64,000 bases of DNA from Fratercula arctica (Eukaryota; Chordata; Aves; Charadriiformes; Alcidae). The notes below the pieces were generated by a model. The model saw nothing but the letters and a program-made list of their open reading frames with translations, searched no databases and had not been told where the DNA came from. Location of the stretch: contig CANTUZ010000010.1 of assembly GCA_947846985.1 (NCBI GenBank), positions 22,863,095 through 22,927,094 on the forward strand, given 5' to 3'. Of the stretch, positions 38,215 to 51,000 are shown in pieces. Made by a program: the position numbers and the translations under genes. Numbering within the stretch: position 1 is the stretch's first letter; each line of letters opens with the position of its first letter.

Positions 38215-41200
38215 AATATTAGTACTCAATCATTTGTTTGACTGCCCTGTGTTATGAAACTGGGACTTCTCTCAGTGTTAATTGGCCATCGAAGACACAC
38301 CTTATCTCAAACAATTGCAGAGGCCAACTGAGGTTAAGAAATTTACAATGTGTTCATAAAACTTGTTTTGTTTCATCTAGAGTTTATTATTAAAGAGATC
38401 ACACTAGGGGCACACTCTTCTACTGAGGCGCTCCTGGAAATTCACTGTCGCGAGAGTATCTTCGAAGTACTTCAGTGCTATTTGCATTTTCTGTTCTTTG
38501 GTATTAAGCGTACAAGCTCTCGGTGGAGTGAGCCACCCTTGCTTGTTCCTGAAGTCTTCCTGACATCATCAGTGGAGTTTGCACTGCGTGTGATGTGCCA
38601 AAGAACATACTGATGTGTTCTCCTCAGTGCGCAGCAATTGCCTCAGTCTCTCTCCCTGGAGATGTCTGGCCTCACAGGAGAGGAAAGTATAAAATACCCA
38701 TCTGGAAAGGGCAGAAAGGTCTCCAGACATCACAATAGATAAGAAAGGATTTGCCGGAGAGGTAAGAAAAAGATATAAGAAAAGGGGACTAGACCCTGGG
38801 GCTCTGACCTCTTTGAGGTCCCCTAGAGGAAAGAGTGAGAGAAGCAGGTAGAGAAGAGAGAAATGAAGAACTTGAGAGGGTCTCTGGGCAATGGCTTCCC
38901 AAGCTGAGACAGAGCTGCGCATGTGAGAGGCTGGGTGTAGGTCAGTGCAGCCTGGCAACTAGTCCTTGCACTTGCACTGACCCAAGCAGCACACCCAAGC
39001 TACTGCTAGAAGCTGGCATGTACAAGTTCCTGTTTTGTTGTTGCCTGACTGCCGTATGAGGAACCGCTCCCCTGGAAGGGCCAGAGGTGCTCTGGGAGAC
39101 TGCAGAGCATGTCTGGTGTGTTGCAAGGACTTCAAAAAGAGCTGGAGGCTTCCTGCCCACTCCGGGGCTGTGTACCTGCGAGGTCCCAACAGCAGCGGCA
39201 ATGGCAGGTAGAAAGGACCCGCAGGGCTGTGGCACTGCCTGTGCTGAGCTTGCTCAGTCTGGCCACATCCCTCTGTCTTTCCTGAGCTGCGACGCTTCTG
39301 CAGGCAGGACAGGACTCATCCAACTGAGGCAGAAGGTGTTGCGAGGATAGGGGATGTGGGACTTGGTGGGAATTAGTGAGGGGCCTGGGTGAACCAGGTG
39401 CTTGGTTGGAGTGTGCTGGGTTTGCTGTGCCGCAGCAGGTTAGCGTGAGTTTCCCCTTCACTCAGAGGAGCTAGCGAAGTTTTGCAAAAGTTTCTGTAGC
39501 TTCCCCATAAGTTCTGTGGGCAAAAGCTCTGGAACTAGGAATACTTTCAAGATTTCTCATTTTCATCAGAATAAAATCATTATATTCCAAATATTCCCAC
39601 CACCCTGGCAGACACACTGGGGATTTACACGGGAGGAAAACCCATAAGACTAGTCACTCAGACCTTTCCCTGTGGGAAACCACAGACCTTTTCATGTCAC
39701 AGTAGTATTCAAGGGTTTTCTGAGTACTCACTTCTGTTTGCAGCTGCTAAGAGTAGGCAGGACTGGTCTGTCCTCTCCGTGCATGTGAAAGTCCAGGAAG
39801 GCCAGGCTGAAATCCCCTCCTCTCCATCTTCACCAGGAGCTTTGGTTTTAAGTTAGTTGGAGGCACACATTAGGGATATTCAAAGAAAAGGCTACCAGTG
39901 TTGTAGCTTTGTCTCTTTTTTCCTAAAACTAAAGCACAAGCTTGAAGCAAAACTGTCGTCATTGTGTAGAAGGCTTACTGCCTGAGCCTTCTCTTTTTGG
40001 ACCTTGATTCAGAAGGTGGCACCGCGAAATGCCTCTCCTGCCCACTGTGCTGCCAGCACCCCTCATCCTCCGGGAAGCTTGGTGGGGATATCCCCGCTGT
40101 CTGCAAATACTGTTCACCTTCTGTGGAGGATTGTTTTGACCGAGTCTCTCCTCCATGCACTGCCATTTTGTGCCACATAAGGTGCACAGTACAAGCCAGA
40201 CACACAACGATCTCGTCAGAGGCAGTCCCACAATGCGCAGGGCATTTTCTACTCCTCTTTCCAGCACTTCTTTGTGGTGGTGTTTAATACTTACTTTTCT
40301 TCCCACAGAAGCTCTAGAGAGCTTTCTACAGCCAGGGCTACTCCTACACTGCCGCTATGTCTGCCCCGGTCTCCAGGCTCAAAATTGTTGGGAGGAGAGG
40401 ATTTTCCTGATGGATATCCCAGGAAGATTTTAGCTTGCTGGGGTCAGCTTCAGGCTAGTGGCCTACAGAGATTTTTGGCCTCCCCTGCCTTCATCTCCTG
40501 CGTGTCCTGTTTGTGGTGGTCTTGAGTGCTAGCTAAATTGGTGCTTACAGCTGGGTCACCGTACCGCGTGAGAACTATTGAATGGATGAGGAAGAGATTT
40601 GAGAGGAAGAGAGACCTGCCTGTTTCCTCTCAGCCAGGCTGCTTTCCGCTGCCTATCCCAACTTCTTCTGAACAAAGCATCTCGTTTCCATGAATGTCAG
40701 GCTCATTTTAATTGCCTCCCATCTCCGCATCCTCCAAACACGGCTTTCAAGTGTCTGTGTGTAGAAATTAGGAAAGGGCACTTACCTGAAACCGTTCTCA
40801 GCACAGCTATTGCCTGGGGGACCTACAGCACCCCCAGTGTTGTTTCACATAGAGTTATTCTTCACGTACCTGTAGATATTTTTCCTATGAGCATAAACGA
40901 AGTATTGGTGGGTTAAAGTGTAATGAAAGCTATCTCTATAGCTCCAAAGTGCTTCATTTAGTTGTTATTTTTTACCCAGTTATCAGCAGATAATGCAGTG
41001 AAGTGAAGCATTCAGCAGTCACGCAGTGGCTGTGAGATTTGGGCAAGCTGTCCTGGCACAAGCTTCTACAGAGATGAAGCCTCCCTCCCTGCCAAAGTCC
41101 AAATGTTTTCCCCAGGTTCCTCTCCACTGCGGCTGCCCGGTGCCCAGGCAGGCGCTGGGACGAGCACATTTGGTTTGTGAGCGCGGCTCAAACAGCAGGC

Positions 41201-41333
41201 AGAGGCTTTCTCTGGGATTACAGAGGCTCCCCTTACCTGTGTCTCAGGCCTATCTTGGCGGCCCACTTGGCCAGCCTTTGGGGGTGGGTGTCCCACAGAG
41301 CATATGGTCCTGCCACCTAGCAGCTATGCCCGG

Positions 41334-41381
41334 AACGGTCCTGGACTGCAAACGGGGCTGTAGTCCACAGCCAGGACCGTT
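41334..41381. repeat. Inverted repeat with 11-bp arms (U2)
   Basis: Same arms as in U1 (AACGGTCCTGG and CCAGGACCGTT), unchanged. Confidence 0.6.
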
Positions 41382-41955
41382 GAAGGGGAATCACCTCCTT
41401 TTAGGTGTGCAAAGCCTCCTGAGCGCCATAGTTTTCCACAGATCTCATGTGGAGGGCTATTTCTGTGCTTATAGTGCTGGCACCCCATAGCTGGCATTTG
41501 AAGCAGCGGCTCCTTTAAAAGAGGAAAAGAGCGTTGTCACTCAGTTTCTTGCACTCATGCCATGTACTGAGCCATTAGGGCAGCAGTAGGGTACCTGGAG
41601 AAAAGCAGGTGGATCTCCTGCATGGGCCAGCGGTGGGAAGAACTCGGGGTGAGAAGAAAGGGTTTGAAGACCCTCCTGGGGCTGTACAGTAAATTGCACA
41701 GAGGAGTTCCTCTCAGCTTAGTGACATGAATGCAGACTCCTCTCTTGACATAAGCTCAGCTCCTGCCCTGTGGTTTTCTTCAAAGGGTGCAAGCAGATTG
41801 TGCTGGGTTCAGAGCCAGGTGAGGGCAATGGAAGGTGTTGGGCTGTTGGGCTGGGTCCACCTGGACCCTTTGGGAATTTCTGATCCCAGCTGGCTCTGCA
41901 ATTTAGAAGGCTAGGCTAAGAGCAGCTGCTTTGTGGTCCTTGGCAAGAGAGCAGG

Positions 41956-43542
41956 ATGGGTGTTGCAGGGCAGTCTAGGGCTGTGTTTGGAGCTATGCTC
42001 TCCTGGGGGTTTCTTGGTGCCCTTGTTTTGGTTGTGGGGGCTCAGGGTAGTGTTTTTTCTGATCCCACCTCGCTAGCTTGTGGCCAAGAAAGCCTGCAGC
42101 TCACCTTGCCTCCAGGCTGGGAAGGGAATGCTTCCTTTGTGCTGGCTGCTTGGGGTAAGTGAGGGTGGTGTCAAGAGGCTTTCTTACTGCTGTATTTGGT
42201 CACAGTGCACATGTATGCCTGGAATGAGGAGAAAGGGGCAGGTTTTGTTGTCAAGTGTTGTCTAACAGCTTCAGTGCACCTTGTGTAAGCAGGGGGCTGT
42301 TCATATGACCTAGCAGTCATGGGTTTTGGTGGAGTGCTGTGCCTGGATCTAGATGGTCTTGGCTGCTGGGTCTTGGCTCTTCCCTCACACCCCCCTGCTG
42401 GCCCAGACCCTAATACTGGCTAGGGCCTTTTTTCCTACAGAAGGGTAGGATTGTAGTGGACCCCATCTTCAATGTGGGATGCTGAAGTCTCTGCTCCTGT
42501 CTCCTCTTTCCCTAGGTACCGAGGGGAAGGCACGTGTTCTGCAGAATGACTGTGAGTGTGGGCTCTTGGTATCTGGGGCTCCAGATGGCTCCAGGAAAGT
42601 ATTGGTCTCCTATACTGGCTGTTATGTCTTTGGATGGGTGAGTGACCTTAGGGGTTCTGCTGGGACTGTGGCTACTGCTGCTCTGGCTGCCCTGACTGGT
42701 GTGGCTCTCCCCTAGGATGGCAATTACCTCATGCTGGTTGGGCTTGAAGGAGCAGATGATGCTGGACAAAAGGTTCTTCATGAAGAGAAGCTGCTCAGGT
42801 GCCCTGTGGACCTTCCTGGTAAGACTGACAGCTCATTAGGACATCCTGCTTGTACCTTGTGGTGATGAGTGCCCTTCCTTTTGGATGTCTGTTCCTAGTT
42901 AGTCTGGGGCTGGGAAGGGGGACTTACTGCTGTGCAGAAGACTCCCTGGAGAAGGGTTTTGGACATAAGAGCCACCAACTTGCTGAGGACTTGTGCCTCC
43001 TCTGCAGGGTCAGCAGGTGAATGTTCCTTATGTCTCCGAGACGTATTCTGACTGCATGAATCGCTGCAAGTTCGGGACTGAGCTGGAGACTGGGTACAAT
43101 GATTTTTCCAAACTACCAGAGTTGATCCAGAATACTTTATCTTGACAGATCCCATGCAGTCTAGTCTCCTGTGCATGGCTTCAGGGGGAGTCTTTGTTCC
43201 AGGGAATGCAGGTCCCTTCTGAGCAGGCTTCCATGCCAGCTCCAGGCTGTGTGTTTGACCCTCACATGAGTCTAACTTCCCTTGACTTGCATGCAGAGTC
43301 ACCAAGACGCTTGCCAGCAGTGTCCTCTGTGTCTTTACCCCCCTGCTCCTTGTGCCTTAGCTGCGAACTCCTGCTGTTTCTTCCAGCCCTGGATGCTCCT
43401 AGCAGTGGTGTCTGTTCTGCTGTCCTCAGCCAAGACCGGCTGCTGTGTGCCTCCTCGCCTATCAGCCAGGGAGACTGTGAAGAGCGAGGCTGCCGCTATG
43501 ACCCTAGGGACAGGGTGAAGCCTTGTTACTTTGGTAACACAG
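41956..43542 (+). pseudogene. ZP4/ZP1-like egg-coat gene, 5' fragment, copy 2 (four exons)
   Basis: Exons 41956-42154, 42516-42637, 42716-42818 and 43387-43542. Splice sites and frame are intact, and the encoded signal peptide, ZP-N1 and trefoil (including the Cys-to-Arg change at 178) match copy 1. In the trefoil exon the one protein difference I see is V154A (SVVLSQ to SAVLSQ), together with S165P. No ZP module follows before the unit ends at 46656. Confidence 0.75.
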
Positions 43543-44776
43543 GTACGCATGCCTCCTCCTGGAGGAGCCATAAACTGGGATTCCTTACTTCCCTGGTAGA
43601 GCAGTATTGGAGTGTACTGGTCCTGCAGGTGACTTAGGGCTATGTTTTTGGCTCTCAAGAATACTCTGTCCCATTGAAGTGTCTGGCCCTTTCGTATGTA
43701 TTGCAACAGACAATTGGGGTATATGGCCAGAAGGAGTGTTGCTGTTACTTGTCTTGCAACAGAAATGTAAAAAACCCCACACTATTACCACTGTTCTTCA
43801 GTGGATTTCTCTGTCATGTCCCACAGGAAACCATTCATTTAGGGATCCTCTCACTCCAAAAAGGTGTTACTTAGCTCCAGAAATGCTGCTAAGGTGTTCC
43901 ATAGTATGTTTAGCTTGGTCACCTTTGTTTCCACTGTTCCAGCCCATAGGGTGGGTCTGCATGCTCTGCCTACCTCCCCAGTGCTGGGGTAGCGTTTCTG
44001 TAGCAGCACGCTTCCTTCCTCACCCACACCACCAAAGACACAGTCAACCTGCCTAAGAGGAAGAATGTCGTAACACGTTCTGGCAGCCAGATGTTGACAG
44101 TTCTACCTAAAAGGGCCCTTTCCTTCACGGATGTTTTTAACCAGCTCTAGTACTTGCATAGATCTTTATTTCCTCACTTTTAGACAGGAAGGTGTAACAG
44201 TACTGAGGGAGATGATGTCCCTGTCGTTGTTGTTGGTTAACATCATCTCTTTTTTTTCCTGCATATAAATGTGAAAGTGACGTTTTTCCCGTGTTAAAAG
44301 ACCAAACAGATTTTGGATGTTCTAACAAAGGCAATACTCAGGCACTGAGGTTTCCCCTCTGCAAGGCCATTTGCATGGGCAGGCATCAAGTGGACCCTGT
44401 GAATGTTCCAAATTGAAGAGCCTTTTGGCATCCAGCTTAGAATATGTTGGGTATTATCGCCAGGATTATCCCTTGTGTGGTTATTTGTCCCCTGAGTATG
44501 TCCCAAGTTCTGGAGCTGTTTAGTAACAGAACGTTTTCTCACTGCCCTGTGCTTCCCATGCAGTTTGTGAATTGTAGCTAGATGTTGTTTGTCACTCCTC
44601 TCTTCATTGCTTCAGGCGAACCAACATCCCAATGGGCAGGAAGAACATGAGTATGAATATGAATCATCCCCTCCCAGATCTCCAGACGTAAGTGATCTAT
44701 TAACTGATTCTCAACATAACACACGTGCTGCTGAGTGAGTTCCTAAATGCAGGAGTGGCTTTAAGGGTAGCCCTAG

Positions 44777-45856
44777 AGAGCTGTGGTGGGTTGACCCTGG
44801 CTGGACACCAGGGGCCCAGCAAAGCTGCTCTATCACTCCCCCTCCCCACTGGACAGGAGAGAGAAAGTAGAAAAAGAGAGAAAGAGAAAGACTCATGGGC
44901 TGAGGTAAAGATCATTCACTAATTGCCATCATAGGCAAAACAGACTCACCTTGGGGAAATTAGTTAAATCTATTACCAATCAAATCAGAGTAGGATAATG
45001 AGGAATAAATCCAAATCTTAAAACACCTTCCCCCCCACCCCTCCTTTCTTCCCAGGCTTAACTTTGTGCCCCAATTCTCTACCTCCTCTCCCCGGGCAAC
45101 ACAGGGGGATGGGGAACGGGGGTTGTGGTCTGTTCATCACATGGTGTCTCTGTTGCCCCTCTCTCCTCACGGGGAGGACTCCTCACACCCTTCCCCTGCT
45201 CCAGCATGGGGTCCCTTCCAAGCGTGAGTCCCTTCTACGGGGTGCAGTCCTTCAGGAACAGACTGCTCCAGCGTGGGCCCCCCACGTGGTCACGAGTCCT
45301 GCCAGCAAACCTGCTCCAGCGTGGGCTCCTCTCTCCATGGGGCCACAGCTCCTGCCAGGAGCCTGCTCTAGCGTGGGCTTTCCCACAGGGTCACAGCCTC
45401 CTTCGGGCATCCACCTGCTCCAGCGTGGGGACTTCCACGGGCTGCAGATGGGTATCTGCTCCACCATGAATCTCCATGGTCTGCAGGGGGACAGCCTGCC
45501 TCACCATGGTCTTCACCACGGGCTGCAGGGGAATCCCTGCTACGGCGCCTGGAGCACCTTCTCCCCTCCTTCTTCACTGGCCTTGGCGTCTGCAGAGTTG
45601 TTTCTCTCCCATATTCTCACTCCTCTCTCCAGCTGCAGTTGCTGGGTTGGTTTTTTCCCCCTTCTTAAATGTGTTATCGCAGAGGGGCTACCACCGTCAC
45701 TGATGGGCTCGGCCTTGGCTACGGGTGGGTCCATCTTGGAGCCAGCTGGCGTTGGCTCTATCGGACGTAGGGGAAGCTTCTAGCAGCTTCTCACAGAAGC
45801 CACCCCCGTAGCCCCCCTGCTGCCAACACCTTGCCACACAAAACTAATACAAGAGC
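44777..45856 (+). mobile_element. Solo ERV-type LTR with 5-bp target-site duplication (U2)
   Basis: Copy of the same insertion, LTR 44782-45851 with AGAGC on both sides. The position inside the unit and the duplicated target match U1, so it was copied with the unit and not inserted again. Confidence 0.8.
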
Positions 45857-47639
45857 TCATGGTAAGGTCTCTCCCCGTGCTTGCCTGGGGATCCTACATG
45901 ACTGCTCTTTCTGGTTGCACCTCTGTCCATTTGATGCAATCCTAGAGGAGGGGCCAGCAACGGTTGGCCATTGTTTTAGAGTCCGCAGGCATTAAAGCTG
46001 CATCCTGCATGGGCGAAAATGGAGGGAGAAGGAGGGATGAACCTGCAATGTGAGCAAATCTGATATTTTACTCAAAATACCACCACAGTTTCCAACGAGA
46101 GGTGGAAAATACTGCATATGGTATTCTCTGCAGTACTCAGAAGGTCTCCGAGTACCTTGTGACTACCATCACAGAAATTATATTTTGCCTCTAGGACTCT
46201 TATATGACCATGATGCAGGGGACAAGAAATACCTACGTAAATGAAGATCAAGACAACCACTGCAAATCAGACACCCAAACACAAGCAAAGCCCGTGAGGA
46301 CAAATGAGCCCAGAGGAGAGCCACCTGTGGTGGAATCCATGTATGAAAACCATCCACCCTGTCACTGAAAGAAAAGCACCAAGTAGTGGCTGGGACTAGA
46401 AATAACAGACACGATCCTCTTCCTGGACACCAGGGGTCACACAGTTGCAGGTTATGAACAGGAGAGTTTTCTCTTTGTGCGTACATGAAATTCTACGGAG
46501 GACAGGACAAAGAGACTTTGGATAGGGAAAGAACTTGTTGGCAATGATGCCTCTGAGATGCAGAAGCAAAAGGAGATTGCCCTGGAGTGCTCAGGTTCTC
46601 TGGGAGGGAGGGTTTTGCTGTCCTCCTAAATTTAAGTTCATTCATTTTAATAATCCTTGCAGCGAATTGTCATGGTGGGAAAGAGCAGCCAGAGACTTGT
46701 TTGGAGTCCCCATCACTCGGGTGCCTGAGCTTCTCACAACAGCCTGCAAAGACAGGGATGCACTCTTTTCATTTAGCAGCGGGAGTCCAGACCATAAGTG
46801 AGATGAAGTGATATGCCCAAGAAAACTGGGAAGAGAATACAACTCCAGCTGCAGAACTTACCCCCAGTGATGGCAACTTCCCGTCATTCTCAGCTGTTCC
46901 TTACCCACCATGGCCTCTCACTCACACTGTTCTCTCCTCTGTACCTTGGCATTTCAGCTGGGAGGTGGGATGGGAGTGTGATTCAGGCAGGAGACACCAT
47001 CCACAGAAACGATCTCCTCAGCAGCCCTGTCTTGATTCACGTAGGGGTCCTGCCTGGCTGCAGTGACAGGCAGGACTGTCCTCGAGGACAACAGAAGGCC
47101 TGGGGGAGGTGGTAGGAGGAGGACGGAGAGGAGCCATAGGGAAGGTTCTGCCAGCTTGTGGAAAGGCTGGACCGTAGAGTGCCTGAGAAATGAAAGGAGC
47201 CCCCTGGACCAGCCAGAGGTCCCATTGAGGGGGTGAAGGCAGCTGGAGCTTCAGCCTCTGAACTGAGGGGAGAGTGTCCTCCTCCAGGAGGGATGCTGCA
47301 GCTCTCTTACATCCGGCTGTGAACAGCAGGATTGGTAGCCCCAAGAACAGCAGATAGAGCTGCTGATAGCCCACAGGCTGCAGGGCCCCCTTCTCCTCCC
47401 ACACCACGAGCCATCCCGACTGGTGGTGTGCTGCGACTGGCCGGGGGCTCCCTGCAGGCAGCAGCACCATGTCCAGTGGCTGAAGCAAGCAGGACCCTTG
47501 CCCCGGGAGGGACAGCCCTTCCCTTCCCACAGGGTGCTGGGCACAGGTGCTGCAGATCTACCCTGCAGTGGAGCAGCAGATGGGGTGCTGCCCCAACCCA
47601 AAGAAAATAAGGGCTCAAATAATCATAAAAAGGTTTTTC

Positions 47640-47645
47640 TTTATT
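47640..47645 (-). promoter_or_regulatory. Poly(A) signal of the U3 P450 gene
   Basis: Minus-strand AATAAA about 370 nt after the stop of the third P450 copy. Confidence 0.75.
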
Positions 47646-48012
47646 GGGTCACTAATGTACACACGTGCAGTGCTAACCGTCTGCAAAGCATGCTGCTCTT
47701 GGTGGGACACATGCCGCAGGAGAAGCAGGTCGTGGGCAGCCATGGGAGCTGCGTGTGAGAAAATCAGCTATTTGATGCAGCCGCTGCGCTCAAGGAGCCC
47801 ATGGAGAGCGCATCAGTGCAAGAGGCTGCAATGTGGTAGGGCAGTTCCAGGAGGCTTTGAAGGTGTCTACTCCGTGCCTGCACCTGTGTTTGGGCTGTCT
47901 TCCTGGAGGCCTTAGGGAGGTGTGCCAATGCTTCTGCCGTCGGTTTCAGTAAGGGAGATGTAAAAGGAGTAGCCAGGCTCAGGATGCCGTGGAAAAGAGT
48001 TTCTGCTGCTTT

Positions 48013-51000
48013 TTAGCGGGGGACAGCACAGAGCTGGTAGGCAGGAGGTACGTTGCTTGTCCCACTCAGTGTTGGGGTTATGCTGAGCTCCTGGGGGTCG
48101 ACGACAGGCTTCAAGGTGAAGTTCTGCAAGATGATGGCTGTGAGTAGGAATATCTCCATGCGTGCCAGGCCCTCTCCGGGGCATATTCGCTTCCCTGGAA
48201 GTGAAAACAGCAAATAGTGCTCAACGGGTGTTGCCAAGTAGACAAGAGTTTGTACTAAGCAGGTATGTTATGCAGCTTTGTTTACCAGCTACAGCTCCAG
48301 CAGTGAGATGGCTGTCGGGATTACTAAGGACGTTTGCAAGAGAATAGCTTGTTGGAGAAAATGGACCCCCACCCTTGGCAGTTTGGTTGGGTGTGTGAAG
48401 GAAGAACAAGAGCAGAAGAAGTCTTGAACATGGAGAGGGCGTCACAGAGAGAGTAAGGGGACATAAAGGACAGATGAGAAAAGAGAGGGTAGGGGCTATT
48501 GGTAGGTGAGTGGTTGCGTGTAGCCTGAGAGGTACTTAAGAGGTGCTGGCAAAAGTGCAACTACCACAGAAAGAGAGGTTGGTTAAGGATGACTTTGGTG
48601 GTTGTGTGGGAAGGTGACAGGTTTTTTAGAAAGCGCCAGTAGATCCCATTCACATCATTACATCGGCAACTCCCAGTAGGAGGTTTGAGAAGCCACCAGG
48701 CCTGAGCAAGATGGGAGATGCAGCTGGGGAACGGAGCAGCAGGGAGGAGTTATCCAGAGAGCAGTGAGCCCGATGGAAGCACCGGTGGGACCACGCTGGG
48801 AAGAGGGAGTGGGTGTTATAGGGAAAGGCAGAATGGTCCCCAGAGGAGGAGGAGGAGGAGGACAGAGAGAGGAAGAGAGAGAAAGCCTGTGCTTTACCTG
48901 CTGAGAAGGGCATGAAGAACTCGCTCTTCCTAAAGGTGCCGTTCTCGTTCAAGAAGTGTCCGGGGTTGAACTCATTTGGGTTTGGAAACTCTTTGCTGTC
49001 ATGGAGGACCGAAGTGAGGACAGGAAAGATTGTGGTGCCCTGAGATAACGCAAGGAGAAGAGCAGAATACGAAGGGGAGGTGAGTTAGGTCACTTAATCC
49101 AACTGCCTGCCAAGGCAAGACTGAGCATCCCAGCACAGTCCTACTAGCGCCTTTGGTTTCCTGCTGGGGACCTTGCCTTTGGGGAGGCAGCTTGAGGGAG
49201 ACCCTGCTGGATGTGACAGCAGGCACAGTTGTTGGCTGATCTTCCTGAATGCTCCCTCTCACTTTCAGACCATTTATCCTCACTTTGCTCTAGTCATCTG
49301 GGGACACCCCACCTAATTCTTCCTCTTTCTTAGTGTTTCACCATAATGAACTTGTAGATGTTCCTTCTTTTCTGTGAGCCCCGAAAAGCAGAAGCACACA
49401 AGGTTGTGGAGATGAAGCTCCTTTCCCCTCTCCTGACAAATTTCTCCCGCCACCGTCCTCATCCTTCCCTCTTCCTGACCAGCCGTTGGAGGGGCGTGTG
49501 GGATAAGTAATCCAACAGTGATGACACAAGAGCCATCTGCTAGAAGCAGAGCAGGTCCCTGGGTCCTGCCTTTTGATTTTACACAGGCAGCTGAAAATTA
49601 AAATGCCAACAGCCTGTGTGCTGCTGTTCCCCTGCTGTACACAGTCAGCCAGAAGAGCAATGAGCATTGCTGCTCCAGGCCAGGCCATGGGTTGCTGTAG
49701 CCCACCAGCCTGCCTCTGGCAATGGCCAGCAGTGACTGCCTCAAGAAGCATGTGAAAACAGGGCAAAGAGGTTTTGCTTGTTCCCTTGATTGCAAACATA
49801 GCCTTCAGCACTTTGTGGCTCAGGGGCTTTCTGTGCTCAATAACCACCAACTGACTTTGCTTCCAAGCATGTGCCCAGGCTCTCCTGGATGGTGGTGAGC
49901 AGTTCCATGGCTTTGCTGCCTTTTGCGTGAGGAGTCACTGCTCTGTTTTTTTTGTGAACCCACTGTGTTTCTGCAGAGTGATCAAGCCGCAGAGCAAGTG
50001 AGCAAAGGTGTTGGGCAGAGCTACGGTTCCAGTCTTGGCTCATGGAGCGGCAGCAAGGGACTGCGAGTGAGCTACAGGAGCCTGAGGATAAAACCTTCCT
50101 GAAGGGCTGGGTGACAACAAGGTCAGGCCACAGCATTTCTAGCTTCTGGCTTGTAACTGACAGCCTAAGAGCAAAAGTGCTGCCACCTTGTTGATGAACT
50201 TGAGGGACCTTGCCCACTAACCTTGGGAATGACATACTCTCTGAAGCAGAGGTCTTTGGTCACAGCGCGAGGGACACTCAGGGGGACGAGGGAGATGAAG
50301 CGCTGGATTTCGTGGACCACCGCATCTGTGTAGGGCATCTGGGCCCGGTCAGCCACGCAAGGTTTTCGTGATCGTCCTACTACCCGGTCGATCTCTTCTT
50401 GAACTTTCTCTGTCATGAGAGGCACAAACCATAAAATGGGTAAATCAAACCAAACCTACCTAAACAGGTTGCCCTAGGCTGCCCACAGATCACACATCAC
50501 AGATGACAGGAGCATTGATGCTGGTTTTGGTGTTGACTAGAACACAGTTCCACTGCGGGCCATGCAAAGGATGTCCTCCTAGTGACTTGACTTAAATAGG
50601 AGCACTGGGCGGCAAAGACACAGTCAAGTCCTTGGCTGTGCGGGGAGTGCAGCTGATGGTGATGCCAGTGAAGCTGAGGGATCTCCAATGCCTACCCTGG
50701 GGAATGATGGTGCAAGGACTTTGCCCATTTGGGTAAAACATGAGAGAGAGAGAGGAGAAAAGCTGGGAGAAGGATGTGGTGTTAGACATGTGCCCATCCC
50801 AGGGGAACAGCTAGAGAGGAAGAGGTCACAGACTGGTACCTTGTATCTTCAGGTATTTGAGAAGAAGCAGAAGCCCGTATCTTACAGTCGTGCTAGTTGT
50901 CTCGGTTCCAGCAAGGAACAAGTCGAAGGTGCTGGTTATCAGGTTCTTCATGTGGAAACTGGAATTGGGATGCTCTTTCTCCTAGGGAAAAGGCTGGGCT

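Larger units (their letters stand above)
30965..46656. repeat. Tandem segmental duplication, unit 2 (U2, 15,692 bp)
   Basis: Head-to-tail copy of U1 with the same gene order. It lacks the three U1-specific blocks. Private differences include a shorter hexamer repeat at 44645-44665 and V370A in its P450. The junction with U1 reads ATAATCC then TTGCAGC, the same junction as at U2/U3 and U3/U4. Confidence 0.95.
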
